Source of the DNA: Haemophilus parainfluenzae
GTDB lineage: Bacteria > Pseudomonadota > Gammaproteobacteria > Enterobacterales > Pasteurellaceae
Direction of reading: 5' to 3'
NCBI RefSeq assembly: GCF_003252755.1
Contig: NZ_QEPT01000003.1
Span: 124,001-188,000 of the forward strand
Length of the DNA stretch: 64,000 nucleotides
Shown here: positions 37,957 through 46,854 of the stretch, piece by piece
How the letters are laid out: each line of letters starts with the position of its first letter
Numbering within the stretch: position 1 is the stretch's first letter
Notes under the pieces: model-generated
The model's input: only the letters and a program-made list of their open reading frames with translations
What the model was told of the DNA's origin: nothing
The model's database searches: none
Position numbers and translations under genes: made by a program

Positions 37957-38432
37957 TATTCCTTCACAAATTGTTTAATTTGATCTGAATTCAAATGACC
38001 TGGCTGTGCTTTGATAAGATTTAAATCCTTATCCAATAGTAAATTAAACGGATAGCCTAATACATTGGCTCGTTTAATGATTTCACCGTTTTCATCCAAT
38101 AATACAGTGATATTTTTATACTCCAAGCCTTTATACCAATTGATAAATTTTTGGCTATTTTGTTCGTTCTTTTGTCCAGGTGAGGCAATCGTAATCACAT
38201 TAAAATTAAGATTTTTTTCTGCACTTAGATCATCAATTTCCGCTAAGCCTGCTAAGCAAATTGGACACCAAGATGCCCACATTTTGATATAAAGCGGTTT
38301 GCCTTGATATTGTGATAAAGAGACGGTTTGATTATCCAGCGTCTTCAAGGGGATATCCGCCAAAGACACTTTCTCTTGTGCAAAACTCAATGGACTCAAA
38401 AACAATAAAAGTGCGGTCAATATTTTTTTCAT
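37956..38432 (-). CDS. Periplasmic TlpA-like thioredoxin (MsrAB partner)
   Basis: The 158-residue secreted protein has a signal peptide cut near SFA-Q (residue ~18) and the redox site WASWCPIC (Cys56, Cys59). It follows msrAB by 9 bp on the same strand. In H. influenzae and Neisseria, TlpA-like domains reduce the periplasmic MsrAB. The cis-Pro region (NVLGYPFNLLLD) is present, so the fold is complete. No ccdA gene is found in between. Confidence 0.88.
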   Translation of the reverse strand: MKKILTALLLFLSPLSFAQEKVSLADIPLKTLDNQTVSLSQYQGKPLYIKMWASWCPICLAGLAEIDDLSAEKNLNFNVITIASPGQKNEQNSQKFINWYKGLEYKNITVLLDENGEIIKRANVLGYPFNLLLDKDLNLIKAQPGHLNSDQIKQFVKE

Positions 38433-38441
38433 TTTTTCCTC

Positions 38442-39503
38442 TTATTTCACAAAGGGAATCAAATCGCCATAGCCTTGTTTTTCCATTTCATCTAATGGAA
38501 TAAACTTAATCGATGCACTATTAATGCAATAACGCAAACCACCTTTATCACGCGGACCATCATCAAACACATGGCCTAAATGGGCATGACCACTGCGACT
38601 TAACACCTCAATACGAGTCATATTAAAGCTATTATCTCTTTGATACTCCGCTACTTCAGCGGCAATCGGTTTGGTAAAACTTGGCCAACCACAACCGGAT
38701 TCAAACTTATCTTTAGAAGAAAATAACGGTTCTCCCGTGGTGATATCCACATAAATACCAGGCGCGAAATTATCCCAATATTCGTTACTAAAAGAACGTT
38801 CGGTATGTTTGCCTTGTGTCACGTCATATTGAAGTGCGGTCAATTTTTGCTTTAATTCTGTATCACTTGGTTTTGGGTATTTTTTATCATCAATTAATGG
38901 CTCATCGGCTTTTTTGATGTCGATATGACAATAGCCATTCGGGTTTTTCTTGAGGTAATCCTGATGATACTCTTCCGCCTTCACATAATTTTTCAGTGGC
39001 TCTACTTCAATTTGAATCGGTTCTTGATATTTGCTTTGTAAAGTTTTCAATGCTGCCTCTATAACCGCTTTATCTTGTTCGTTTTGATAATAAATGCCCG
39101 TGCGATACTGTCTGCCACGATCATTGCCTTGCTTGTTAATACTGGTTGGATCGATAACACGGAAATAATATTGCAACAATTTATCTAGCGAAATTTTATT
39201 TGGATCGTAAGTCACTTTCACGGTTTCTGCATGATCTGTCGCATGCAATAATTGATAATTCGTGGTATCACCTTTTCCATTGGCATAGCCCGAAACGGCA
39301 TCGGTCACGCCTTGAATACGTTCCATATAAGCTTCTAGTCCCCAAAAACAACCACCTGCAAGATAAATAATGCGTTGTTCTTGTTTACTTTCCATTGTCA
39401 TTTTTTGCTCCTTTGATGAAGTTGGATCATCAGCATACGTTAAACTACTTTGCAAACCGCCAAAAAGTGCGGTCAATATGAGAAATGTTTTTGTATATTT
39501 CAT
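38442..39503 (-). CDS. msrAB: Bifunctional peptide methionine sulfoxide reductase MsrAB
   Basis: Repairs oxidised Met-S-O and Met-R-O in exported proteins. Of the 353 residues, a signal peptide spans ~1-24. The MsrA domain has [16 protein letters not shown] with catalytic Cys52. The MsrB domain (from ~215) has [11 protein letters not shown], the zinc/active-site region [15 protein letters not shown] and the catalytic Cys in [12 protein letters not shown]. Its thioredoxin partner is encoded 9 bp downstream. It is divergent from a DMT permease gene. Confidence 0.95.
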   Translation of the reverse strand: MKYTKTFLILTALFGGLQSSLTYADDPTSSKEQKMTMESKQEQRIIYLAGGCFWGLEAYMERIQGVTDAVSGYANGKGDTTNYQLLHATDHAETVKVTYDPNKISLDKLLQYYFRVIDPTSINKQGNDRGRQYRTGIYYQNEQDKAVIEAALKTLQSKYQEPIQIEVEPLKNYVKAEEYHQDYLKKNPNGYCHIDIKKADEPLIDDKKYPKPSDTELKQKLTALQYDVTQGKHTERSFSNEYWDNFAPGIYVDITTGEPLFSSKDKFESGCGWPSFTKPIAAEVAEYQRDNSFNMTRIEVLSRSGHAHLGHVFDDGPRDKGGLRYCINSASIKFIPLDEMEKQGYGDLIPFVK

Positions 39504-39615
39504 TTTCTTTCCTTATTATAGAAAAATCTTCAGCCTACATTTCATTAGACGAAGAGAAGCCCACTTTCTTACAAAATAAGGCAATTTTTTACCGCACTTT
39601 ATGCAAGGAACCCTT

Positions 39616-40482
39616 ATGCCAAACATACATCTCCGCAATAATTATCAAAAAGCTGTTGTTTGTATGGTGTTAGCTTACATCAGCATTGCCTTAATGGGCG
39701 TATTTGTAAAATACGCCTCTGATGAATTACCGTCCAGTGAAATTTTATTTTCCCGTTTTTTTATTGGTTTTGTGTTTCTCCTGCCTTTTTTAATTAAAGA
39801 TGGCGATTTCAAAGTTGATATGTCGCAATGGAAGTTTCTCGTTTTGCGTAATCTCGCCGGCATTGCCAGTATGTTGTTAACCTTTTACGCGATTAAATAT
39901 TTACCAATTTCCATTGCGACTTTATTGATGAATACGTCCTCACTTTTTGTGCCTTTATTGCTGTTTTTCTTTAAAGTCAGAACACCATTAAAAGTATTAG
40001 CTTGCAGTTTTATGGGGTTTATTGGTGTATCCATCATTATGCTGACCAACGGCTCAATGAATATCAACCCTATCCATGTAGGCTATGCCTTAGGTGCTGC
40101 CGTCTTGGCTGCGATGGCGTTTATCAGTTTACAAGAACTCAATAAACACAACTCACCTAAAAATATCGTGTTTTACTTTCACTTATTAGGCTCGATTTTG
40201 TTGCCGCTCTTTTTTATTGCTCAATGGAAAATACCAACACTACATGGATTCACATTACTGCTTTTAGTGGGTGGATTCGGTCTTATTTTCCAATTATTAC
40301 TCACTCGCGCCTTTAAATACGCGCCTGCCAATGTCATTACGCCTTTTGCTTTTACCGGTGTCATTTTTTCCAGTATCTGTGACTGGTTATTCTGGGATAA
40401 CGTACCAAGCCTAAATTTCTGGATCGGTTCATTAGTTATTATTATTGCCGTCAGTTTACTTGCTAGAATGCGGGCAAAATAG
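39616..40482 (+). CDS. EamA/DMT-superfamily permease
   Basis: Ten-helix inner-membrane transporter of 288 residues with two EamA repeats. AAGGA 6 bp before the ATG at 39616 supports that start over the in-frame ATG at 39601. The substrate is not predictable. It is divergent from msrAB and ends ~90 bp before the iron-uptake operon, whose promoter lies in between. Confidence 0.85.
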   Translation: MPNIHLRNNYQKAVVCMVLAYISIALMGVFVKYASDELPSSEILFSRFFIGFVFLLPFLIKDGDFKVDMSQWKFLVLRNLAGIASMLLTFYAIKYLPISIATLLMNTSSLFVPLLLFFFKVRTPLKVLACSFMGFIGVSIIMLTNGSMNINPIHVGYALGAAVLAAMAFISLQELNKHNSPKNIVFYFHLLGSILLPLFFIAQWKIPTLHGFTLLLLVGGFGLIFQLLLTRAFKYAPANVITPFAFTGVIFSSICDWLFWDNVPSLNFWIGSLVIIIAVSLLARMRAK

Positions 40483-40506
40483 AGAAATCCGACCAAATAG
40501 CTAAAA

Positions 40507-40543
40507 TATAACTATTCTCAATAACATTGTTTGAGTGTATAAT
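40507..40543 (+). promoter_or_regulatory. Promoter with Fur-box candidate for the fec-type operon
   Basis: -10 TATAAT (40538-40543) and -35-like TTCTCA (40515-40520) are 17 bp apart. A 19-bp segment overlapping the -35 (40507-40525) matches the Fur consensus GATAATGATAATCATTATC at 12 of 19 positions. Iron repression of the downstream ferric-siderophore importer is expected. Confidence 0.55.
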
Positions 40544-40573
40544 CCAAATGCTTTTTATTATTGAGGACACAAC

Positions 40574-41464
40574 ATGAAAAAATTATTCAAAACTACTTTA
40601 GCTTCCGCATTATTAATGGTATCCGCATTCGCTAGCGCCGTGACGGTTAAAGATGCGAAAGGTGAATTTATCCTTGATAAAACCCCAAGCCGTGTTGTGG
40701 CATTGGAATATTCTTTTGTGGATGCTTTAGCCCAAGTCGGTGTAAGCCCAGTAGGTGTGGCTGACGACAACAAAGTCGATCGTATTCTGCCGCAAGTGCG
40801 CGAAAAAATTGCTGCATGGCAATCCGTTGGCACGCGTTCTCAACCGAGTCTTGAAGTGATTGCTTCTCTCAAACCCGATTTAATTATTGCTGATCCATCT
40901 CGCCATACTGCAGTATTTGAAGAATTGAAAAAAATCGCGCCAACGGTGATGTTTGATTCCCGTCATGAAAGCTACCAAGAAAATCTTGAAACCGCGCAGA
41001 AAATTGGTGATTTAGTCGGTAAAAGTAGCGAAATGAAAGCAAAAATCAATGAACATAATGATTACATTGCCAACATCGCAAAAAATTTAGGTGTGCAAGG
41101 CAAAAAAGCCTCATTTGGTACTTCCCGAGAAGATAAATTTAATATCCAAAATGACAATGGCTATGTGGGTAGTTTCTTAACGACATTAGGTTTTGCCCCA
41201 ACTAAACTCAATAGTGATCAATCTTTCGTAGAAATCAACCTTGAACAATTAGTGATGGAAAAACCAGAATACTTGTTCATTGCCCATTATCGTGATGAAA
41301 GCATTGCGCGCAAATGGGAAGCTGAGCCACTTTGGAAAGCCATTCCTGCGGTAAAAGCAAACCATGTTTACAGTGTTGACTCCGACATGTGGGCGCGTGG
41401 TCGTGGCTTAGAAGCGAGCAAAATTATGGCAAAACAAATTGAAGGTTTCGTGAAACAAAAATAA
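40574..41464 (+). CDS. Ferric-citrate-type ABC transporter, periplasmic binding protein (FecB-like)
   Basis: The 296-residue protein has a signal peptide (cut after ASA, residue ~22) and a class III binding-protein fold: KTPSRVVALEYSFVDALAQVGVSPVGV and LKPDLIIADPSR are typical of FecB/FepB-type proteins with one long interdomain helix. It captures an Fe3+ chelate for the permease encoded next to it. The first permease gene overlaps its stop codon by one base (41464), so the four genes form one operon. The exact siderophore cannot be told from sequence. Confidence 0.9.
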   Translation: MKKLFKTTLASALLMVSAFASAVTVKDAKGEFILDKTPSRVVALEYSFVDALAQVGVSPVGVADDNKVDRILPQVREKIAAWQSVGTRSQPSLEVIASLKPDLIIADPSRHTAVFEELKKIAPTVMFDSRHESYQENLETAQKIGDLVGKSSEMKAKINEHNDYIANIAKNLGVQGKKASFGTSREDKFNIQNDNGYVGSFLTTLGFAPTKLNSDQSFVEINLEQLVMEKPEYLFIAHYRDESIARKWEAEPLWKAIPAVKANHVYSVDSDMWARGRGLEASKIMAKQIEGFVKQK

Positions 41465-42453
41465 TGATGAAGTCTGCTTTCCGTTGGGGACTTCCCCTTA
41501 TCATTCTGGCTTTCCTATTATGGGGAAGCCTGTTTTTGTATTATCCCATCGAAATTCGACCGCTTGCAGCGTTACAAGCGTTCCTCCCCGATGGCGATGA
41601 AATTGCCAAAATTACGGTAACCGATTTACGCCTACCGCGCGCATTAGTTGGCATGATTTTAGGCGCCAATCTTGCGGTGGCAGGAGCGTTGCTACAAACC
41701 ATTACGCGCAATCCGCTTGCCTCCCCTACGCTACTCAGCGTGAACTCGGGTGCTAGTCTTGCCATGGTGACCGCCAGTGCGTTTAGCCCCTTGATTCTTT
41801 CTGGTTATAGCATTGCCTTAGTGGCTAGTATCGGTGGTGGTATAAGTTGGTTTGTGGTGATGCTGATCAGCAACGGATGGAAAGATAATAGTGGAGATCG
41901 TAGCCGAGTGATTTTAGCGGGGATTGCCGTATCACTACTTTGTGCAGCGCTCACGAAATTGGTGCTCATTATCGCGGAAGATCATGCCTTCGGTATTATG
42001 AGCTGGCTAGCTGGCGGCATTGCACATGCTCGTTGGAATGAATTATTGACGTTATTTCCGTTCTTTATTTTGACCGCACTTTTCTGTCTATTCTTTGCTA
42101 GTCGTTTAAATTTACTCAATTTAAGCGATGAATCTGCGCGTTCGTTAGGCATCAATCTCTTCCGTTTACGTTGGTACGCTAATATCATGGCGTTATTGAT
42201 TGTAGGTTCAAGCGTGAGTGTTGCTGGCCCAGTAGCCTTTATCGGCTTACTCGTGCCCCATCTGGCACGCTATTGGATTGGTTATGACTTGCGAAAATCA
42301 CTCCCGATGGCGATGTTACTCGGCGCAATTTTAATGCTCGCTGCAGATACCATTGCCCGCGCGGTCAACTTTCCTAGCGAAGTGCCTGCTGGTGCGGTGC
42401 TTGCCTTAATCGGAGCACCAGTCTTTGTATTATTTGCCAGAGGAAGACACTAA
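41464..42453 (+). CDS. Ferric-citrate-type ABC transporter permease (FecC-like)
   Basis: The 329-residue FecCD-family permease has about 9-10 membrane helices. LRLPRALVGMILGANLAVAGALLQ is the family N-terminal signature and GPVAFIGLLVPHLAR contains the EAA-like loop that contacts the ATPase. Start could be ATG 41464 or 41467, both overlapping or abutting the binding-protein stop. Overlaps the next permease gene by one base. Confidence 0.9.
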   Translation: MMKSAFRWGLPLIILAFLLWGSLFLYYPIEIRPLAALQAFLPDGDEIAKITVTDLRLPRALVGMILGANLAVAGALLQTITRNPLASPTLLSVNSGASLAMVTASAFSPLILSGYSIALVASIGGGISWFVVMLISNGWKDNSGDRSRVILAGIAVSLLCAALTKLVLIIAEDHAFGIMSWLAGGIAHARWNELLTLFPFFILTALFCLFFASRLNLLNLSDESARSLGINLFRLRWYANIMALLIVGSSVSVAGPVAFIGLLVPHLARYWIGYDLRKSLPMAMLLGAILMLAADTIARAVNFPSEVPAGAVLALIGAPVFVLFARGRH

Positions 42454-43436
42454 TGCGAGCTTCTCATGTATCTTTTCGCGCTATCGGCTTTTATGTCATT
42501 ACGCTTAGTCTGATGGTACTACTCTTTGGGTTGAGTATTCGTCTCGGCACTTATACACTTTCCTTTGAAGAAATTTGGGCAGCCTTTCAGCCTGACGATA
42601 AAAACTATTTTACCTTGATGGAATATCGCCTCCCCCGTGCGGTGTTAGCGATTTTATTAGGCGGCGCCTTAGCAATTTCCGGTGTGCTAGTGCAAAGCGT
42701 AGTGCGTAATCCGCTTGCTTCTCCCGATATTTTAGGGATTAACAATGCGGCGGGGTTGGTTGCTGTTTCGGTATTGATGTTCTTACCAAACTTAGCATTT
42801 TACTGGATGCCAATTTTTGCCTTTTTAGGTGGTGTGCTCTCTTTTGTCATTTTATGGGTCGTGTGCGGTTTTAACTTCCGCCCTATCAAAATGGCAATCA
42901 TTGGGGTCGCACTTTCCGCATTATGGGCTGCTATTAGTCATTATCTAATGCTTACCAATCCAGTCGAGATCAACACGGCGATGTTATGGCTCACAGGAAG
43001 CTTGTGGGGGCGCAGCTGGTCTTATTTGAATGTGGTATTGCCATGGTTACTAGTATTGCTGCCCTTGCCATTTATTTTCTGTCGCGATCTCGACACCCTT
43101 GGTTTAGGTGAAAATAAAGCCTCCACCTTGGGTGTAACCGTGAATAAAGTGCAAATCAGCGTTTTAGTGCTAGCGGTCGCCCTTTCCACTACAGCCGTGG
43201 CAATTTGTGGTCCAATTGCCTTTTTAGGCTTAGTTGCGCCGCATCTTGCCCGTCGTTTAGTCGGTGGCAGACATCGTACCCTATTACCGGCAGCCTTGAT
43301 TATTGGCGCCCTCTTATTACAACTTTCGGATATTTTGGCGCGGGTGATTGACCCACCAACTGAACTGCCGGCAGGTATTCTGACTGCAATTATCGGTGCG
43401 CCATATTTCTTCTACTTATTGATGAGAACTAAATAA
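42453..43436 (+). CDS. Ferric-citrate-type ABC transporter permease (FecD-like)
   Basis: Second FecCD-family permease of 327 residues, partner of the preceding one. The signatures YRLPRAVLAILLGGALAISGVLVQ and GPIAFLGLVAPHLARRLVG are present. One-base overlaps with its neighbours on both sides show tight coupling. Confidence 0.9.
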   Translation: MRASHVSFRAIGFYVITLSLMVLLFGLSIRLGTYTLSFEEIWAAFQPDDKNYFTLMEYRLPRAVLAILLGGALAISGVLVQSVVRNPLASPDILGINNAAGLVAVSVLMFLPNLAFYWMPIFAFLGGVLSFVILWVVCGFNFRPIKMAIIGVALSALWAAISHYLMLTNPVEINTAMLWLTGSLWGRSWSYLNVVLPWLLVLLPLPFIFCRDLDTLGLGENKASTLGVTVNKVQISVLVLAVALSTTAVAICGPIAFLGLVAPHLARRLVGGRHRTLLPAALIIGALLLQLSDILARVIDPPTELPAGILTAIIGAPYFFYLLMRTK

Positions 43437-44203
43437 TGAGCATTGAAATCAATAATTTATCTTTAGGTTATCAAGATAAACTCGTGGTTAAAAATCTGTC
43501 GCTAAAATTCCCGAAAAATAAAGTGATTGCGTTAATCGGCCCAAATGGCTGCTGTAAATCCACCACATTAAAAGCGGTAGCGCGATTGCTCAAACCGAAA
43601 CAAGGCTCAATCACCCATAAAGGCAAGGACATTTGGCAAAAAAGCCCTAAAGAATATGCCCAAGAATTGGCTTTTCTCCCGCAGCAACACCTGGTACCTG
43701 AAGGCATTAAAGTACGCGAATTGATCGCTTACGGGCGTTCGCCTTACTTAAATCTATGGGGTAAACTCAGTCAAAAAGATGAAGAATTGGTCACTTGGGC
43801 GATGGAACAAACGCAAACTGCAGAACTCGCCGAACAGTTGGTTTCCGATTTATCCGGTGGTCAGCAACAACGCGTCTTCTTAGCCATGACACTTGCGCAA
43901 GATGCTGAATTAGTGCTACTCGATGAGCCGACTACTTATCTGGATTTAAACCGCCAAGCTGAACTCATGGGCATGATGCGACAAATGCAACAAAATGGCA
44001 AAACCGTGATTACGGTGTTGCATGATCTCAACCAAGCCTGCCGCTATTGCGATTACTTAATCGTCATGAAAAAAGGTGCCGTAATGGCACAAGGTACGCC
44101 CGATGAAGTGATGACCGAAGAGTTGCTGAAGGATGTGTTTGATTTGGATGTCATCATTCATCGTGATCCTATCAGCAACACACCGATGTTTATTTTGAAA
44201 TAA
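43436..44203 (+). CDS. Ferric-citrate-type ABC transporter ATPase (FecE-like) with altered Walker A
   Basis: The 255-residue ABC ATPase should power import through the preceding permeases. Signature LSGGQQQR and Walker B LVLLDEPTTYLDL are intact. The P-loop reads GPNGCCKSTT (residues 35-44): the invariant Gly before Lys41 is Cys40 (TGT at 43553-43555 instead of GGN). This Gly packs against the ATP phosphates, so the change probably lowers or abolishes ATP binding. The reading frame is otherwise full length, so it may be a point-mutated gene, a recent loss or a base-call error. Confidence 0.9.
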   Translation: MSIEINNLSLGYQDKLVVKNLSLKFPKNKVIALIGPNGCCKSTTLKAVARLLKPKQGSITHKGKDIWQKSPKEYAQELAFLPQQHLVPEGIKVRELIAYGRSPYLNLWGKLSQKDEELVTWAMEQTQTAELAEQLVSDLSGGQQQRVFLAMTLAQDAELVLLDEPTTYLDLNRQAELMGMMRQMQQNGKTVITVLHDLNQACRYCDYLIVMKKGAVMAQGTPDEVMTEELLKDVFDLDVIIHRDPISNTPMFILK

Positions 44204-44227
44204 CTTTCAATCACTTCTCTAAATATC

Positions 44228-44261
44228 AAATAGGCGTTTTATTTTACTAAAACGCCTATTT
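44228..44261 (+). terminator. Terminator of the fec-type operon
   Basis: A perfect 14-bp stem AAATAGGCGTTTTA (44228-44241) / TAAAACGCCTATTT (44248-44261) with a 6-nt loop and a T-run follows the operon. Confidence 0.88.
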
Positions 44262-44413
44262 TTTCACCTAAAACATCCGCTGTTATACATAACTAATATT
44301 TTTCATAGCTCAACTTGAGGTCGGATCACTTTACAAAACTTACACTTTCTTTACATTGTCATAAATATGGAGTCCACAATAAATAATTATAATTAAACAT
44401 AGTAGAAGTTAAT

Positions 44414-46827
44414 ATGAAGTCTCTATCCCATGTCTTTAAGACTGTGCTATTAGTAGGTGTCAGTACCTCGGTAGCGCAGGTTGCCTATGCCCAAAAATCC
44501 GCTATTGATACCGAACGAGAAAACATCATCATTTTCTCCCGTCAAGGCGATGTCCAATTAAATCAAGCTATTCCCAAACTTGAGGCCTTATTTAAGAGGA
44601 CTCAGGATTCGAAAGTGCGCGATGATTTAATGACACTCTATCTGAGGACGAATCAATCCGCTAAAGCACTTTCACTTTGCGAAAGCTGCGCTCCAGCGCA
44701 ATTTTCCCAAAATGAACTCGAAAATTTAGGCAAAGCCGCTCGAAATGAAAAGCAATATAATCAAGCACTTACCTTTTATTTACAACTACAAAAACTCTCC
44801 CCTAAAAACCCTAATGGATGGCTTGGTGCCGCGTTAGCTGCGACAGAAAATAAAAACTATGATGTGGCTAAACATGCATTAAATAGCTATAGAAAACACT
44901 TTGGGCTAGATAATGCCTACCTTGATGCTGAAAGTTACTTACTTGATTTTACTGAATCTGATATGGCTAAACTTGGCCGTTGGCAACGTCAATTAGAAAA
45001 TAATCCTAAAAATCTTACTTTAATGAAAGAGCTATATCGTTTAGCCTCAAAGTATAACGTTCAACCATTACGAGAAAAACTGCAAAACAATTATCCAGAA
45101 CAATTTAATTCTAAAGATATTATGTGGTTGGAACATGATAAGGTTATCATTTCTGCAAAAAATGCCTCAACAATAACACAGCAAGAAAGATCATTTGATG
45201 AATTAACCGCACTTTTAGCAAAAATTAATCCTCAACATCCACTCTACCAACAGACATTACAAGATCGTTTTGTAGTGGGCGTTCGGCTAAATAAATTCAA
45301 CGAAATTGATGATGACTTTCAATTATTGCAATCTCAGCCTAATACACCTGATTATTTAGAAGAAGCATTTGGTGATTACTGGATGGCAAAAGGCTCGCCA
45401 CATAAAGCTCTAAGCACTTATCAAAATATTGAACAAAGATCATCAAAAAATAAACGTGCGGTAAGTGATGTTTTGCTTCAAAAATTATCTCTTGCTGCAA
45501 GTGATGCTGGAGAATTTAAGTTAGCTCAAAAGTATTTAGAGCAAATAACATCTAATGCTTATATCAATGATTATACTAGAACATCTAGAATTATAAATCC
45601 TAGCTATGACCTACGATATTTCGGCTTAGCTCATCTTGCATTGTGGCGAGGGAATAGCCAATTAGCCCAACAACTTATTGACGATCGTGTGTTCAATAAA
45701 ACCCCAGGTGACCCTTGGGTAATGTTACAAAAATCAGAATTAGAAAGAAATCGAAAAAACTATGACGACGCTAAATTTTGGGCTGAAAAAGCGAGCTATT
45801 TTTTAAATGAAAATGACCAACTGGAATCTCGCAAAAGCCTAGCTGAAATTGCATTAAGCCAAAATGATTTTTCAACTGTTTCAAAAACATTGAATGCTAT
45901 GGATAAAGATCAACGTCGATCTGCAAAAACATTAATCAATAGTTATGATCGGGCTCTTTTAGGAAAGATAGTTGGTAATATCGGTTTGCAACATCATCAC
46001 CAGCAAATTATCATAATGAAAGCCACCAAGATTACGCTATTTATACACCCAAGACTGCAAATGGGCATGATCTCTATGTTCATTACTTAGAAACTCGCTC
46101 TCCTTATGATAAAGAAAGTCTCATTTCTCGTCGAATTGGCGTAGGAACAGAATTTAATTTCTATCCACTTCAATTAAAAATAGAAAGCGGCAAAGGTATT
46201 AAGCTCAATGAAAAAGCATACTTCTCGACAGAGGTAAATTACACTCTTAATCAACATTGGGCATTTAATTTAGATGCCAATATCAATGGTAGCGATACCC
46301 TAATTAAAGCTATCAATAAAGGTGTGTATACTAAAGATATTGGTTTCTCTACCACGTATTCCTATTCCGATATTTTCCAAGCTGGACTAGGTGGCAGCGT
46401 CATGAAATTTGATGACGGCAACTTAAGAAAAGAAGCCAATTTATGGTTGAATCTCAATACGTTCAAACATGATCGTTGGGCGCTTACTAATAATTTCAGA
46501 GTAGACTACAGCAAAAATAAAACCATAAATTCAGCTGAATACTACAACCCATCAAAAACAATAAGCGTAGAATTTGGCACCGATTTAAGTTACTACCAGC
46601 CCCTAAACTACGGTTTAGTCTTAACTCATCATCTTAAAGCTAGTATAGGTGCCTATAAACAAGCTGAACAATACCGAGAAAAAATGTGGTCAATTAGTTA
46701 TAGCCACAACTGGCGCATTGGGAAAAGCTATGCAATATCCTATGAAGTTGGCCGTAAAAAAAATATTTATGATGGATCAGCTGAATTTAATAACTTTGGA
46801 AATTTAACTTTTTCAATTTATTACTAA
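44414..46827 (+). pseudogene. pgaA: PgaA, outer-membrane PNAG exporter, disrupted by a frameshift
   Basis: PgaA exports poly-beta-1,6-N-acetylglucosamine through a beta-barrel, with a periplasmic TPR domain. The first frame (44414-46090) gives a signal peptide, TPR-rich helices and then ~30 nonsense residues. The correct frame resumes after a one-base loss near 45985-45988 (GGTTTGCA; one more T restores it) and runs through NESHQDYAIYTPKTANGHDL to the C-terminal FGNLTFSIYY, a barrel ending in an aromatic residue. Joined, the protein would be ~804 residues, close to E. coli PgaA (807). The break lies near the TPR/barrel junction, so the barrel would be lost and PNAG export should fail unless it is a sequence error. 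Confidence 0.88.
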
Positions 46828-46854
46828 TTAATTCTATTTAAGTGGTACTATTTT

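Noticed and set aside
46324-46827. Independent 167-residue gene
   Set aside because: It is the C-terminal barrel part of frameshifted pgaA; the same frame extends upstream to the break near 45988.
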